Source of the DNA: Psychrobacter sp. bablab_jr014
GTDB taxonomy: Bacteria; Pseudomonadota; Gammaproteobacteria; Pseudomonadales; Moraxellaceae
Direction of reading: 5' to 3'
DNA: 64,000 nt
NCBI RefSeq assembly: GCF_016464015.1
Contig: NZ_JACDXT010000030.1
Span: forward strand, 22,449 to 86,448
This document shows positions 34,752-44,510 of this stretch, piece by piece. Both the position numbers and the translations under genes were made by a program. Position 1 is the stretch's first letter. Every line of letters starts with the position of its first letter. The notes beneath the pieces were generated by a model. It did not search any database. It was not told the DNA's origin and saw nothing but the letters and a program-made list of their open reading frames with translations.

Positions 34752-35450
34752 ATGAGCACACAAGCTTCAAAAACCATGACTAAAAATAAGACAGCTAAAA
34801 ATCTAATCGATAAGGCGGCAATGACTCGCACTCTAGCACTGTCATCTTTGTTAACGGGACTGCCAACACTAGTATTTGCTCACCCTGGGCATGGGGTGAT
34901 GACAGCTGATGGCGCCTTTGGCAACTCAGTACTGTCAGGTATCATGCACCCTTTGACGGGGCTGGATCATCTTGTACTAGCGCTCGGTATGGGCATGCTC
35001 TTGACGCAAATGCACAGCTTTAAAAAAGGCTTTGTCTCGTTAGGCTTAGGTTTAGTGGCAGGTTTTGCCCTAAGCTTAAATATGAGCTTAAACAGTACGT
35101 TTATTGAGTCCGGCATTGTACTGTCTATCGTCTTACTCACCATGGCACTGATGAGCCGCTACTTTAACCGTGGATTCAATCAAAGCAATGAAGCGTCGGT
35201 AAAAACGTGGCATAATTTAGCCATCGCAGGATTTGGTGCACTCGCTATGCTCCATGGGGCAGCGCACGCTATCGAAGTGCCCGCTAACAGTAGTACAACT
35301 GGCTTTTTCATCGGTATGATTATTGCCATGCTTGGTCTGTATACTGTGGGTAGAGGCGTTGCCACTTACCTAAATACTCACTTGCAAGACAGCCTGATGA
35401 TCCAGCGTGTCCTGGCGGTGGTTGGTCTATGCGGCGTGTTGTTTATTTAG
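34752..35450 (+). CDS. ureJ: HupE/UreJ-family nickel permease-like protein
   Basis: 232-residue inner-membrane protein. After a basic N-terminus and a signal-like hydrophobic segment comes the HupE/UreJ signature HPGHG then SGIMHPLTGLDHLVLALGMG, several more helices and a histidine-bearing MLHGAAHAIEVP. This family is thought to bring in nickel (or cobalt) for urease or hydrogenase. It is the last urease-cluster gene, 181 bp after ureG, with TAAGGA upstream of the ATG. Confidence 0.88.
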   Translation: MSTQASKTMTKNKTAKNLIDKAAMTRTLALSSLLTGLPTLVFAHPGHGVMTADGAFGNSVLSGIMHPLTGLDHLVLALGMGMLLTQMHSFKKGFVSLGLGLVAGFALSLNMSLNSTFIESGIVLSIVLLTMALMSRYFNRGFNQSNEASVKTWHNLAIAGFGALAMLHGAAHAIEVPANSSTTGFFIGMIIAMLGLYTVGRGVATYLNTHLQDSLMIQRVLAVVGLCGVLFI

Positions 35451-35846
35451 TTTTATAAGACATTAGCAGCTTTGTTAAACACTTTGCTAAGTCTCGATTT
35501 TATCGTGAGCTGACCATACAAACATGCTGATGAAGCATCATATAACCCATGACAACCGCTTAAAAAAAACAGATATTTGTCTATTAAAATACTTATTTTT
35601 GGTGAGGAGTTTTGTAGCGTCAACAGTATACGCAAAAAATTGCAAGATGGTCGTGTGACTTTAGAGTTTGGCGCGTCATCTTGCGTCTGACTTACACAAT
35701 GCCTATCGTTAATGGTGATTTTATGACGGATAGGTCACTGGGTATCACCTCAAAATACTTATGCTGCCTATCCGTCCCACTCTTCACACCGCGCCACCCT
35801 ATTCTCACAATCATACGTGGCGCGCTGGCATGTTAAGGATACGACG
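35451..35846. other. Intergenic region after ureJ with two long-range inverted repeats
   Basis: ~400 bp with no supported gene. GCAAGATG (35642-35649) pairs with CATCTTGC (35677-35684), and GACGGATAGG (35725-35734) pairs with CCTATCCGTC (35767-35776, 32-base loop). Neither is followed by a T run, so neither is a clear terminator. Confidence 0.5.
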
Positions 35847-37640
35847 ATGCAGTACACCGCCCCGCTACGCGATATGAAGTTTGTCATGCATGAGCTGCTT
35901 GACAGCGAGCAGCATTATAAAACGCTACCTGAATTTGCAGAAACGGATATCGAGCTGATGGACAGCTTGTTTGAAGCTGGTGCAAGCTTTGCGCAAAAGG
36001 TTATTTCACCCTTGAATCAAAGCGGCGATGCTGAAGGCTGCCAGTTTAATGATGGTCAAGTGACCACGCCAACAGGCTTTAAGGACGCCTATCAGCAGTA
36101 TTGCGAATTGGGCTTCCCTGCGCTGTCGGCCGAAGAAGAATTCGGTGGACAAAACTTGCCATTGTCACTATCTACCGTTATCAATGAGATGATGGGCACC
36201 GCCAACTGGTCATTTTCGATGTATCCAGGCCTGTCACACGGCGCGATACAAACGATCGAGCATCACGGTACCGACGAGCAAAAAGCCACCTATTTAGAAA
36301 AAATGGTCACAGGCGAATGGTCAGGAACGATGTGTTTGACCGAAGCGCAAGCAGGTTCTGACCTTGGTATTATCACAACCAAAGCCGTGCCCAATGACGA
36401 TGGCACCTACCAAATCACGGGACAAAAAATCTTTATCTCTGCAGGTGAGCACGACTTGACCGACAACATCGTGCATATTGTGCTTGCCCGCCTGCCCGAT
36501 GCGCCAAAAGGCACCAAGGGCATCTCGCTATTTATTGTACCCAAAGTTTTGGTCAATGAAGACGGCAGCTTGGGCGCGCGCAATCAAGTGCACTGCGGCT
36601 CGATTGAGCACAAAATGGGTATCAAAGCATCAGCGACGTGCGTGATGAACTTTGATGGCGCAACTGGCTATCTGATTGGCGCAAAAAATAATGGTTTGGC
36701 GTGTATGTTCACTTTTATGAACGTGGCGCGTTTGGGTACGGCCATTCAAGGTGTGACCGCAGCAGAATACGCGTTTCAAGGAGCGCTTGCTTATGCCAAA
36801 GACCGCAGTGCCATGCGCGCGCTATCAGGCGCAAAAGCACCCAAACAGGCAGCCGACCCCATCATCGTCCATCCTGCGGTACGCGGTATGCTTTTGACCG
36901 CTAAAGCCTTTGCCGAAGGTGGCCGCGCATTGGTGTATTACTTGGCACAGTTTGCCGATACCGTAGCCAAAGGTGATGATAAGGCGCGTCGAGAAGCGGA
37001 CACTATGCTGTCATTATTGACGCCAATTGCGAAAGCCTTTTTGACCGAGACAGGCTTCGAAGCGGCCAACCACGGCGTACAGGTTTTTGGTGGGCACGGT
37101 TATATCAGCGAATGGGGCATGGAACAAAACGTCCGCGACACCCGTATCGCTTGCCTCTATGAAGGCACAACCGAGATTCAGGCATTGGATTTACTCGGTC
37201 GTAAGGTCATTGGCTCACAAGGCAAAATGCTGGCACCCTTCACCCGCATGATTGACGAATTCTGCAAGGAGCACGCAGACGATGATGAGATGGGGCAATT
37301 TATTCGCCCGCTGATGCGCCATAACGATGAGTGGTCAAACGTCACCTCACGTATTGCCATGCAAGCCACCGAAACCCCCGAAGCCATTGGCGGTGCAGCT
37401 GTCGATTATCTGTACTTTAGTGGCTATGTGACCCTCGCCTACTTGTGGGCGCGTATGGCGCAAGTTGCACAAACTGCGCTGGCAAATGGCACAAGTGAAA
37501 CCGGCTTTTATGAAGCCAAAATTAAGACCGCGCAGTTTTATTTTGCCAAACTGTTGCCACGCGCGCGCACGCATATTCAGCGTATCGATACCGGTGTTGA
37601 ACCCTATATGACCATGGACATTGAAGAATTTGCGTTTTAA
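35847..37640 (+). CDS. Acyl-CoA dehydrogenase, long (~600 aa) type, paralogue 1
   Basis: 597-residue flavoenzyme of fatty-acid or aryl-acyl-CoA oxidation. Domains: an N-terminal helical extension (MQYTAPLRDMKFVMHELLD), ACAD N and middle domains (GTMCLTEAQAGSDLGIITTKA, GQKIFISAGEHDLTDNIVH), C-terminal helical domain with VFGGHGYISEWGMEQNVRD and the probable catalytic Glu in LYEGTTEIQALDLLGRK, then an extra ~110-residue C-terminal module. ATG 35847 (AAGGA eight bases upstream) is chosen; the frame extends 30 bp upstream. Followed by a terminator, then by a close paralogue, suggesting tandem duplication. Confidence 0.9.
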   Translation: MQYTAPLRDMKFVMHELLDSEQHYKTLPEFAETDIELMDSLFEAGASFAQKVISPLNQSGDAEGCQFNDGQVTTPTGFKDAYQQYCELGFPALSAEEEFGGQNLPLSLSTVINEMMGTANWSFSMYPGLSHGAIQTIEHHGTDEQKATYLEKMVTGEWSGTMCLTEAQAGSDLGIITTKAVPNDDGTYQITGQKIFISAGEHDLTDNIVHIVLARLPDAPKGTKGISLFIVPKVLVNEDGSLGARNQVHCGSIEHKMGIKASATCVMNFDGATGYLIGAKNNGLACMFTFMNVARLGTAIQGVTAAEYAFQGALAYAKDRSAMRALSGAKAPKQAADPIIVHPAVRGMLLTAKAFAEGGRALVYYLAQFADTVAKGDDKARREADTMLSLLTPIAKAFLTETGFEAANHGVQVFGGHGYISEWGMEQNVRDTRIACLYEGTTEIQALDLLGRKVIGSQGKMLAPFTRMIDEFCKEHADDDEMGQFIRPLMRHNDEWSNVTSRIAMQATETPEAIGGAAVDYLYFSGYVTLAYLWARMAQVAQTALANGTSETGFYEAKIKTAQFYFAKLLPRARTHIQRIDTGVEPYMTMDIEEFAF

Positions 37641-37676
37641 TCGTTTTTATTACTAACAATCAAATCAATAACAAAA

Positions 37677-37706
37677 GCGGCAATCTTGATAGGTTGCCGC
37701 TTTTTT
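37677..37706 (+). terminator. Rho-independent terminator after acyl-CoA dehydrogenase 1
   Basis: GCGGCAA / TTGCCGC stem with a 10-base loop and six T. Confidence 0.9.
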
Positions 37707-37906
37707 ATGGGTTATCGTCCTATCGTAGAAACAATCACAGTAAGCGAAAAACACCCCGCAATCGCACGTATTTATGCAAGTGTTTATTGTCAATTATTGA
37801 TGTACGCATGATTCACGAAGAGATACACAGCACTTTTATGAATTTGCTAGACTGAAACTCGTATCCCCTGTGATAGATAAGACAATAACCCAGCAAAGGA
37901 TTGACT

Positions 37907-39688
37907 ATGAGTATTTATACTGCCCCACTTGCAGACATGCGTTTTGTATTAACTGAAGTCTTTGATGCGCCGAATTTTTGGCAGCAGCATGCGGCACTTG
38001 AGCATGTGGATATGGATACCGTGGATATGATTTTGGAAGAAATGGCCAAGTTCTCCACCAACGTCCTATTGCCCATCAACCAAAGTGGCGATGAGGAAGG
38101 CGCAACCTATCATGGTGATGGTGTGGTCAGTACGCCAAAAGGCTTTAAAGACGCCTATCAAGCGTATGCCGAAGCAGGCTGGATTGGGCTGGGTGGCAAT
38201 CCTGAATACGGTGGTCAGGGCATGCCTAAGATGGTGACTATGCTGACCGAAGAAATGTTGTTTACCACCAATCAGTCGTTTGCTCTATATCCCAATTTAA
38301 CCGTTGGCGCAACCTTGTGCTTGAATGCTGCCGCAAGTGACGCGCAAAAACAAAAATACCTTGAGAACATGTACGCGGGCGGCTGGTCGGGCACCATGTG
38401 TTTGACCGAACCGCACGCGGGTACAGACCTTGGTATCATCAAAACCAAAGCCGTACCTAACGATGATGGCAGTTACCAAATTACAGGGACGAAGATATTT
38501 ATCACGGGCGGCGAGCATGACCTAAGTGATAACATCATTCATTTGGTACTTGCCAAAACACCCAACGCGCCAGCAGGCTCTAAAGGCATCTCCTTATTCG
38601 TTGTGCCCAAATTTTTGGTCAATGACGATGGCTCATTAGGCGCGCGCAACCAGCTTTCCGCTGGTGCCATTGAGCACAAAATGGGCATCAAAGCCTCAGC
38701 AACGTGCGTGATGAACTTTGATGGTGCAACAGGCTGGATGGTCGGTGAAGAAAACACAGGCCTTGCCTCGATGTTTATTATGATGAACTACGAGCGCGTG
38801 ACCATGGGTTTACAAGGTTTGGGCGGTACAGAGCTTGCCTACCAAAACGCGGCGCGTTACGCCATTGAGCGCGCACAAGGTCGCAGTGATACGCAAATTC
38901 AAAGCCCCGAAGCGCCTGCTGACGCCATTATTCATCATGCCGACGTGCGCCGTATGCTGCTTAATGCCAAGGCCAATGCCGAAGCCTCTCGCTGCTTTGC
39001 CATGTATGTCGCAAAACAGCTCGATACTGAAAAGTTCAGTGACAATGCTGAGGACGCGCAAGTGGCGGCTACCCGCGTGGCATTACTAACCCCGATTGCC
39101 AAAGCTTTTTTAACCGATAAAGCCTTTGAAGCGACTGTGGACTGTCAACAAGTCTTTGGTGGGCATGGCTATATTAAAGAATGGGGCATGGAACAAATCG
39201 TTCGTGATACCCGTATCGCGCAGATTTATGAAGGCGCCAATGGCATTCAAGCCCTTGATTTACTCGGTCGCAAAGTGGTGCGTAATGACGGCAAATATAT
39301 GCAGTCCTTTATCGAAGAGATACGCGACTATGTGGCAGCCATGACGAGCGAGCATCGCATTAAAGAGGCGACATTGCGTGCCGCAACGCGTTTGGCAGAT
39401 TTAACACGTATCGTGGTCGATAATAGCAAAACCAATCCCAGTGATGTGAATGGCTGCGCGGTCGACTATATGCACGCGGCGGGCTATCTGTGCTATGCCT
39501 ATATGTTTGCGATGATGGTTGAAGCGGCTGATGGCAAGGCAGGCGATTTTTATGAGCAAAAAGCCAAACTTGCCGATTATTTTGCCGCACGCGTTTTACC
39601 GCGCCTTTATGCGCACGCCGATATGGTCGAAGCTGGCAGCGCCGTCATGATGAACTTTGATACAGACTATTTTGACAATACGCTTTGA
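37907..39688 (+). CDS. Acyl-CoA dehydrogenase, long (~600 aa) type, paralogue 2
   Basis: 593 residues, the same architecture as the upstream gene and strongly similar: GTMCLTEPHAGTDLGIIKTKA, GTKIFITGGEHDLSDNIIH, VFGGHGYIKEWGMEQIVRD, and IYEGANGIQALDLLGRK containing the likely catalytic Glu. The two differ in the glycine/alanine active-site surroundings and in the ends, so their chain-length or aryl substrate preference may differ. ATG 37907 has AGGA six bases upstream. A separate terminator (39731-39758) follows, so each paralogue is its own transcription unit. Confidence 0.9.
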   Translation: MSIYTAPLADMRFVLTEVFDAPNFWQQHAALEHVDMDTVDMILEEMAKFSTNVLLPINQSGDEEGATYHGDGVVSTPKGFKDAYQAYAEAGWIGLGGNPEYGGQGMPKMVTMLTEEMLFTTNQSFALYPNLTVGATLCLNAAASDAQKQKYLENMYAGGWSGTMCLTEPHAGTDLGIIKTKAVPNDDGSYQITGTKIFITGGEHDLSDNIIHLVLAKTPNAPAGSKGISLFVVPKFLVNDDGSLGARNQLSAGAIEHKMGIKASATCVMNFDGATGWMVGEENTGLASMFIMMNYERVTMGLQGLGGTELAYQNAARYAIERAQGRSDTQIQSPEAPADAIIHHADVRRMLLNAKANAEASRCFAMYVAKQLDTEKFSDNAEDAQVAATRVALLTPIAKAFLTDKAFEATVDCQQVFGGHGYIKEWGMEQIVRDTRIAQIYEGANGIQALDLLGRKVVRNDGKYMQSFIEEIRDYVAAMTSEHRIKEATLRAATRLADLTRIVVDNSKTNPSDVNGCAVDYMHAAGYLCYAYMFAMMVEAADGKAGDFYEQKAKLADYFAARVLPRLYAHADMVEAGSAVMMNFDTDYFDNTL

Positions 39689-39999
39689 ATAAAGACGATA
39701 ATTGTCGTTATTTATAAAATCGGACTTACTAAGGGCAGCGTAATGACTGCCCTTTTTTGTGCCGATAAGTTATACAGTATTTTTGTACAAAGGCTAGATA
39801 TTGGTATTTGTTTTGCAGCATATTATGGGAATACTTGACCTAAGATAGGCAAATATAGCGCTAACCCCACTAACAAAACGCTGCAATGTCAATCCTTGGT
39901 TATGATTACAATACGCGAATAACATGATAGATATTGCTTAGATGAGATGTCATGTTATGATTTTCGCTCCTATCTTACTAGAACGATAAAGGGTACGCT
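39689..39999. other. Intergenic region between acyl-CoA dehydrogenase 2 and the Gcr-like gene
   Basis: 311 bp. It contains the terminator at 39731-39758; the rest is AT-rich and probably holds the promoter of the next gene. No further element recognised. Confidence 0.6.
39731..39758 (+). terminator. Rho-independent terminator after acyl-CoA dehydrogenase 2
   Basis: AAGGGCAG / CTGCCCTT stem, 8-base loop, six T. Confidence 0.9.
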
Positions 40000-42417
40000 G
40001 TGTCAGATATAAAACGCATTTTGCAACAGATTACTGCGTTGAGTGAGGTGCCTGAGGCATCAGTACTTAAGCTTTTGATTGATACGCTGCGTGCAACGGA
40101 TAAAGAGCCTGCACTTGCCAATCAAAACATTCAAGCGCTGATTGATATTCTGCGCCAGCACCCTGAATACGCACGCGGACTCTCGAGCTTCGTCTTGACG
40201 TTAATCATTCAATACCGTCAGATTAACTTGTATACCGATACAGGCATCATGTCTGATCAGGGGTTTTTTAGCAGTCTACGTCGTTTGGTAGGACATCGGT
40301 TTTTGCCCTTATTACCGCAAGACGACTCCGTGGTTGAGCTGATTGGCTATCTGTTCCCAAGTCGTCAAGACGAGCGCTGGCTGGCTCATATTGACAGCCA
40401 AAAATGGGACGCGCTTGTCGAGCTATTGCACGTCGATGAGGCGCATTTGCATCTGGTTGCGACAGTCAAAAACAGCATCTTAAACGCCATCGTGATTTTA
40501 TCTTATCGTATCAGTGGTTTGGGTTTGCATCCTGATCTGATGGAAGCGTATCCGCAGATTTTGAACTACTCAGCGGCCTTTGTCGCACAAAACCAAGAAG
40601 CGGTGTTGTTCGTCAATCAGTATCGTCAAGCGCACGAGCTGGACACGCTAACTGACATTACGCCTGCGCAAGCGGTTGATTCTGCGCCGCTGTTCGTTAT
40701 GCTCGAGCAGTGTGAAGACATCGTCGCAACCGTACGCAAGCGTATTTACAAAACAGGTATTTCGATTCGTCTGACCAATATGATGCTGCGTCTTGACCAA
40801 AGCCTGCGCCGTATGCGCGTACTGACGGAGCTGGTCGCTGACACAGGGGATAGGCGCGACAAAGCGCTGATTGAGCTGATTCAGACGCTCATCTTGACCG
40901 CCAATAGGCGTTATAGTATCGGCTATTTGATTGATAACAATACCAAACTGCTCTCACGCAAAGTCACCGAAAACGCCAGCCGTGTGGGCGAGCATTACAT
41001 CAGTACCGACAGACGCGGCTACCAAAAGATGTTTAAAAAAGCATCCATTGGCGGCTTTTTTATTGCCTTTATGGCAACGACCAAAATCCTATCTTACGAG
41101 TTGGCACTTGCGCCGATGGGTCGCGCCTTTATCAACAGTATGATTTATGGCTGCGGCTTTGTGTTTATTCATATTGTGCATGGTACCGTTGCGACCAAGC
41201 AGCCCGCGATGACGGCAGCAGCGATTGCCTCGACCATCTCTGAAGGCTCGGGAAAAAAATCACATCAGCTTAATAAACTCTCTGAGCTGGTGGTCGATAT
41301 TTTGCGTACCCAGTTTGTGGCAATCATGGGCAATATCATGCTGGCGATGCCTGTAGCGCTACTGATTTCACTGGCGTGGCTACAATACACAGGCGCGCCG
41401 ATGATTGATGCAGACAGAGCCGCGCATCTATTACATGACCTTGACCCTTTTCATTCACTAGCGCTGCCCCATGCGGCGATTGCAGGGGTTTATCTGTTTT
41501 TATCGGGCTTGATTGCAGGCTATTATGACAACCTTGCGGTGTATAACAAAATAGGCGAACGTATCCGCCGTCACCGCACGCTACAGCGTCTGATGCCTGC
41601 ATCTTGGCTATCACGATTGGGCGGTTTTATCGAAGCCAATCTTGGCGCGATTATGGGTAACTTCTTATTTGGTGTTTTCCTTGGCAGTACCGCGACCATT
41701 GGTTACTTATTCGGCTTACCGATTGATATTCGTCACATTGCTTTTGCTTCGGCAAACTTGGCACACGGTCTCTTTAACTTACCTGCGGACGAAATCAGCA
41801 TTTCTTTAATTTTACTCTCTTTTTTAGGCGTATTATTAATCGGTGTGGTCAACTTGATGGTCAGCTTTAGCTTGGCTTTGTTTGTTGCCTTACGTTCTAA
41901 AGAAGTACGTTTCTTCGAATGGAGACGTTTGACGCGGTTGATTATTGGTCATTTGATGAGCCATCCGTTTGATTTTATTTGGCCGCGACCAAAGCCCATG
42001 ACCTATGCGCGTATTGACAGCCAAGGGCACATGATATTTGAGGACAATTCAAGTCAAAAAAGCAATCAGCCACTACCCAGCAAATATGTCGTCAGACGCC
42101 TGTCTGATGTTAAGGTACTCCCCAAGTCGATGCGGGCGGGCGAACGAGTAAAAAATCCCGACACGCCGATACACCATGTAGCCAGCAGAGCGGCAGAAAA
42201 TGCAGAAAAAGTGGTCGATTTGGACGATGGTTTGGCGAATGAGGTGATTGACGACACGCCAGCTACTTTGGCAGGCGATGATATTGCTTATGATAAGGCA
42301 ACCAAAACCCTCGGTACGCATGACCAAAAGGCAGAGGAAGCGAAAACAGAAACAAAGGCTGAAGAAGACAAGCATCATTTGCCCAAACCACCAAAGCCAC
42401 CAAAACTACCCCAGTGA
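40000..42417 (+). CDS. Gcr-type 'site-specific recombinase' family membrane protein
   Basis: 805 residues matching the family named after gonococcal Gcr (PF10136). The N-terminal ~330 residues are helical and soluble-looking (ISSLRRLVGHRFLPLLPQDD-like region, LFPSRQDERW, RMRVLTELV). The C-terminal half has about six or seven membrane helices (IGGFFIAFMATTKILSYELA, NLGAIMGNFLFGVFLGSTA, FLGVLLIGVVNLMVSFSLAL), then a ~120-residue disordered tail rich in Lys, Asp and Pro. Despite the family name, no recombinase catalytic motif is visible, and a membrane protein is an unlikely DNA recombinase; the true role is unknown. GTG start with GGGT six bases upstream. Confidence 0.8.
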   Translation: MSDIKRILQQITALSEVPEASVLKLLIDTLRATDKEPALANQNIQALIDILRQHPEYARGLSSFVLTLIIQYRQINLYTDTGIMSDQGFFSSLRRLVGHRFLPLLPQDDSVVELIGYLFPSRQDERWLAHIDSQKWDALVELLHVDEAHLHLVATVKNSILNAIVILSYRISGLGLHPDLMEAYPQILNYSAAFVAQNQEAVLFVNQYRQAHELDTLTDITPAQAVDSAPLFVMLEQCEDIVATVRKRIYKTGISIRLTNMMLRLDQSLRRMRVLTELVADTGDRRDKALIELIQTLILTANRRYSIGYLIDNNTKLLSRKVTENASRVGEHYISTDRRGYQKMFKKASIGGFFIAFMATTKILSYELALAPMGRAFINSMIYGCGFVFIHIVHGTVATKQPAMTAAAIASTISEGSGKKSHQLNKLSELVVDILRTQFVAIMGNIMLAMPVALLISLAWLQYTGAPMIDADRAAHLLHDLDPFHSLALPHAAIAGVYLFLSGLIAGYYDNLAVYNKIGERIRRHRTLQRLMPASWLSRLGGFIEANLGAIMGNFLFGVFLGSTATIGYLFGLPIDIRHIAFASANLAHGLFNLPADEISISLILLSFLGVLLIGVVNLMVSFSLALFVALRSKEVRFFEWRRLTRLIIGHLMSHPFDFIWPRPKPMTYARIDSQGHMIFEDNSSQKSNQPLPSKYVVRRLSDVKVLPKSMRAGERVKNPDTPIHHVASRAAENAEKVVDLDDGLANEVIDDTPATLAGDDIAYDKATKTLGTHDQKAEEAKTETKAEEDKHHLPKPPKPPKLPQ

Positions 42418-42455
42418 TGATAGCTGTAGGTCGTTTCTTAATAAAACCAAGCTCT

Positions 42456-42496
42456 AAAAAAGCCGATAGCTCTTGTTAGAAGTTATCAGCTTTTTT
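42456..42496. terminator. Bidirectional terminator between the Gcr-like gene and apaH
   Basis: AAAAAAGC..GATA pairs with TATC..GCTTTTTT across a 15-base loop; A run on one side and T run on the other serve both converging genes. Confidence 0.8.
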
Positions 42497-42526
42497 ATAC
42501 ACGATACTGTGTCAACAGCAAGCGCT

Positions 42527-43372
42527 TTACAAATCTTCAGGTGCAGCGCAGCCTGCTGATGAGGTAAACACTTCACCATCGCTCAAGCGGTAGGCGAGTA
42601 AATGATTGCCCCACACGCAGCCACCATCAAGGGCGCGAGCATGCGGCAAATCAACTGTGGCTTCTAATGCTGCCCAGTGACCAAATAACACTTTGCGCTC
42701 GCGCGGGACTTGCCAATCAAACCACGGGGCAAAATCGGTCGGCATCTGCTCATCCAATCCTGCGCTAAAGCTAAACTCCAGCTGCCCGTCAGCACGGCAA
42801 AGGCGCATACGCGTCAGATAGTTAGCAATCGCCCGCATACGATCAAAACCATGTATCGTATCCTGCCAAACATCCGCTTGTTTTCGATATAAATTTGGTA
42901 GCAGACGGTCGAGCTGCGTCAGACTGCTTTGTAATTGACGCTCTAGCTCGCGCGCATAGCCTGCGGCATCAGCAATCTGCCAATGCGGTGGAATCCCCGC
43001 ATGAACGAGCACAGTCTGCGCGTCAGGGTATGCCAATAGCGGCTGATGACGCAGCCAGTTGAGCAAATCGTCACAATCTGGCGCATCAAAGATGGGTGCA
43101 GTTTTGTCCTTTTTTTTGAGCTTGGTCGCGCCGCGCCATACGGCAATCAGATTAAGATCATGATTGCCCAGTACCGTCGCCGCCGCGTCTTCTTCACACA
43201 AGGACTTAACCAAACGCAATGTGCTTAGAGAATCTTCACCGCGTGCGACCAAATCGCCTGCAAACCACAACTTATCTTGCGTTTTATCAAACTCAATCAC
43301 TTCTAGTAAGGCTTGAAAGGCAGCAAAACAGCCTTGTAAATCGCCAATGACGTACTGGTGCCGAAAACTCAT
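42527..43372 (-). CDS. apaH: ApaH, symmetrical Ap4A hydrolase
   Basis: 281-residue calcineurin-like phosphoesterase that splits diadenosine tetraphosphate into two ADP and removes Np4-type RNA caps. Metal-binding motifs GDLQGC, GDLVARGEDS and LGNHDLNLIAV are present, with VHAGIPP and the C-terminal GHWAALE / LDGGCVWGNHL. GAGG lies just upstream of ATG. Next to rsmA (upstream on the same strand) and pdxA, an order conserved in many gamma-proteobacteria where apaH and ksgA are linked. Confidence 0.95.
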   Translation of the reverse strand: MSFRHQYVIGDLQGCFAAFQALLEVIEFDKTQDKLWFAGDLVARGEDSLSTLRLVKSLCEEDAAATVLGNHDLNLIAVWRGATKLKKKDKTAPIFDAPDCDDLLNWLRHQPLLAYPDAQTVLVHAGIPPHWQIADAAGYARELERQLQSSLTQLDRLLPNLYRKQADVWQDTIHGFDRMRAIANYLTRMRLCRADGQLEFSFSAGLDEQMPTDFAPWFDWQVPRERKVLFGHWAALEATVDLPHARALDGGCVWGNHLLAYRLSDGEVFTSSAGCAAPEDL

Positions 43373-43500
43373 AATGCCTCAATCAAACTGGTCTGTGTGG
43401 TCAGTTCGTATCGTATAAAATGAATGCTAAAGAAATGTAGACTCACGACAGCATGTCAGACCTTTTAAAACCTCATGCTATCGTCTGATAAAACAGAAAT

Positions 43501-44382
43501 TTATGCTTCTATGCCTGCGCTTTCTATCTGTCCTTTGCTGTAATTACTGAGCGCCACAAAGTCTGCCACACTGAGCGTTTCAGGGCGTGCTTGCGGATTG
43601 ATGCCACACGCCTCAAAGTCTGATTCATCCAATGTCGGCAGCAAGGTGGACTGCTTAAAAATCGCGCGCAAGGTCTTGCGGCGGTGGTTAAATGTCTCAC
43701 GCACCACGATAGCAAAATGGTCTTCATCGTCAGCTACGATGGGCTTGGTGGTGTGCGGAGTCAAGCGAAACACGGCGCTTGTCACTTTGGGCGGTGGATT
43801 GAACGCGCCTTTAGGGACGGTCAATAGATAATCGGTGTCGCAATAATACTGCATAATGACCGAGAGGCGACCGTAGGTCTTGCTGCCCACATCGGCGGTG
43901 ATGCGCTCAACCACTTCTTTTTGTAGCATAAAATGCATGTCTTGAATGACATCAGCAAAGCTCAGCAAATGAAACAAAATTGGCGTTGAGATATTGTATG
44001 GCAGGTTGCCCACCACGCGCAGCTTGCCCCTTTCCTCGCTATACAGTGCGCGATAATCAACGTGCATGGCATTATCTTTAATAATGGTAAAGCCTTCGTG
44101 ACTGTTCGCGCCGATGCGGATACGCAGGCTGTCGGCAAGGTCACGGTCCAGCTCGACCACAGTCATCGCGTCCACTTCCGCGAGTAGCGGCTCGGTCAGT
44201 GCGCCCATGCCAGGGCCAATCTCAACCAAATTATCATCGCGGTTTAGATGAATGCTGTCCACAATCTGACGAATAATGCTGCTGTCGTGCAAAAAGTTTT
44301 GCCCAAAGCGCTTTCTGGGTTGGTGTTTGGCAGCGCGCAGACTGGCGCTGATGGACTGAGCGTCAAACGAGTTTGTGGACAT
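43501..44382 (-). CDS. rsmA: RsmA/KsgA, 16S rRNA dimethyladenosine transferase
   Basis: 293 residues. Methylates the two adjacent adenines near the 3' end of 16S rRNA during small-subunit assembly. Motifs: [23 protein letters not shown]-binding [24 protein letters not shown] and catalytic [15 protein letters not shown], with the C-terminal helical domain ([15 protein letters not shown]). Between pdxA and apaH on the same strand, as in the conserved pdxA-ksgA-apaH arrangement. Confidence 0.96.
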   Translation of the reverse strand: MSTNSFDAQSISASLRAAKHQPRKRFGQNFLHDSSIIRQIVDSIHLNRDDNLVEIGPGMGALTEPLLAEVDAMTVVELDRDLADSLRIRIGANSHEGFTIIKDNAMHVDYRALYSEERGKLRVVGNLPYNISTPILFHLLSFADVIQDMHFMLQKEVVERITADVGSKTYGRLSVIMQYYCDTDYLLTVPKGAFNPPPKVTSAVFRLTPHTTKPIVADDEDHFAIVVRETFNHRRKTLRAIFKQSTLLPTLDESDFEACGINPQARPETLSVADFVALSNYSKGQIESAGIEA

Positions 44383-44510
44383 AAAAAATCTTCATCAATA
44401 AAAATAACAAGCAAGAATGGTCAAACGGTATTGACCACAGTTCGGGTACGATTATAACACAGCCAAGGAGCAGCGGATAAAGCCATGCACTAGCGGCTAT
44501 ATTGATGTGC

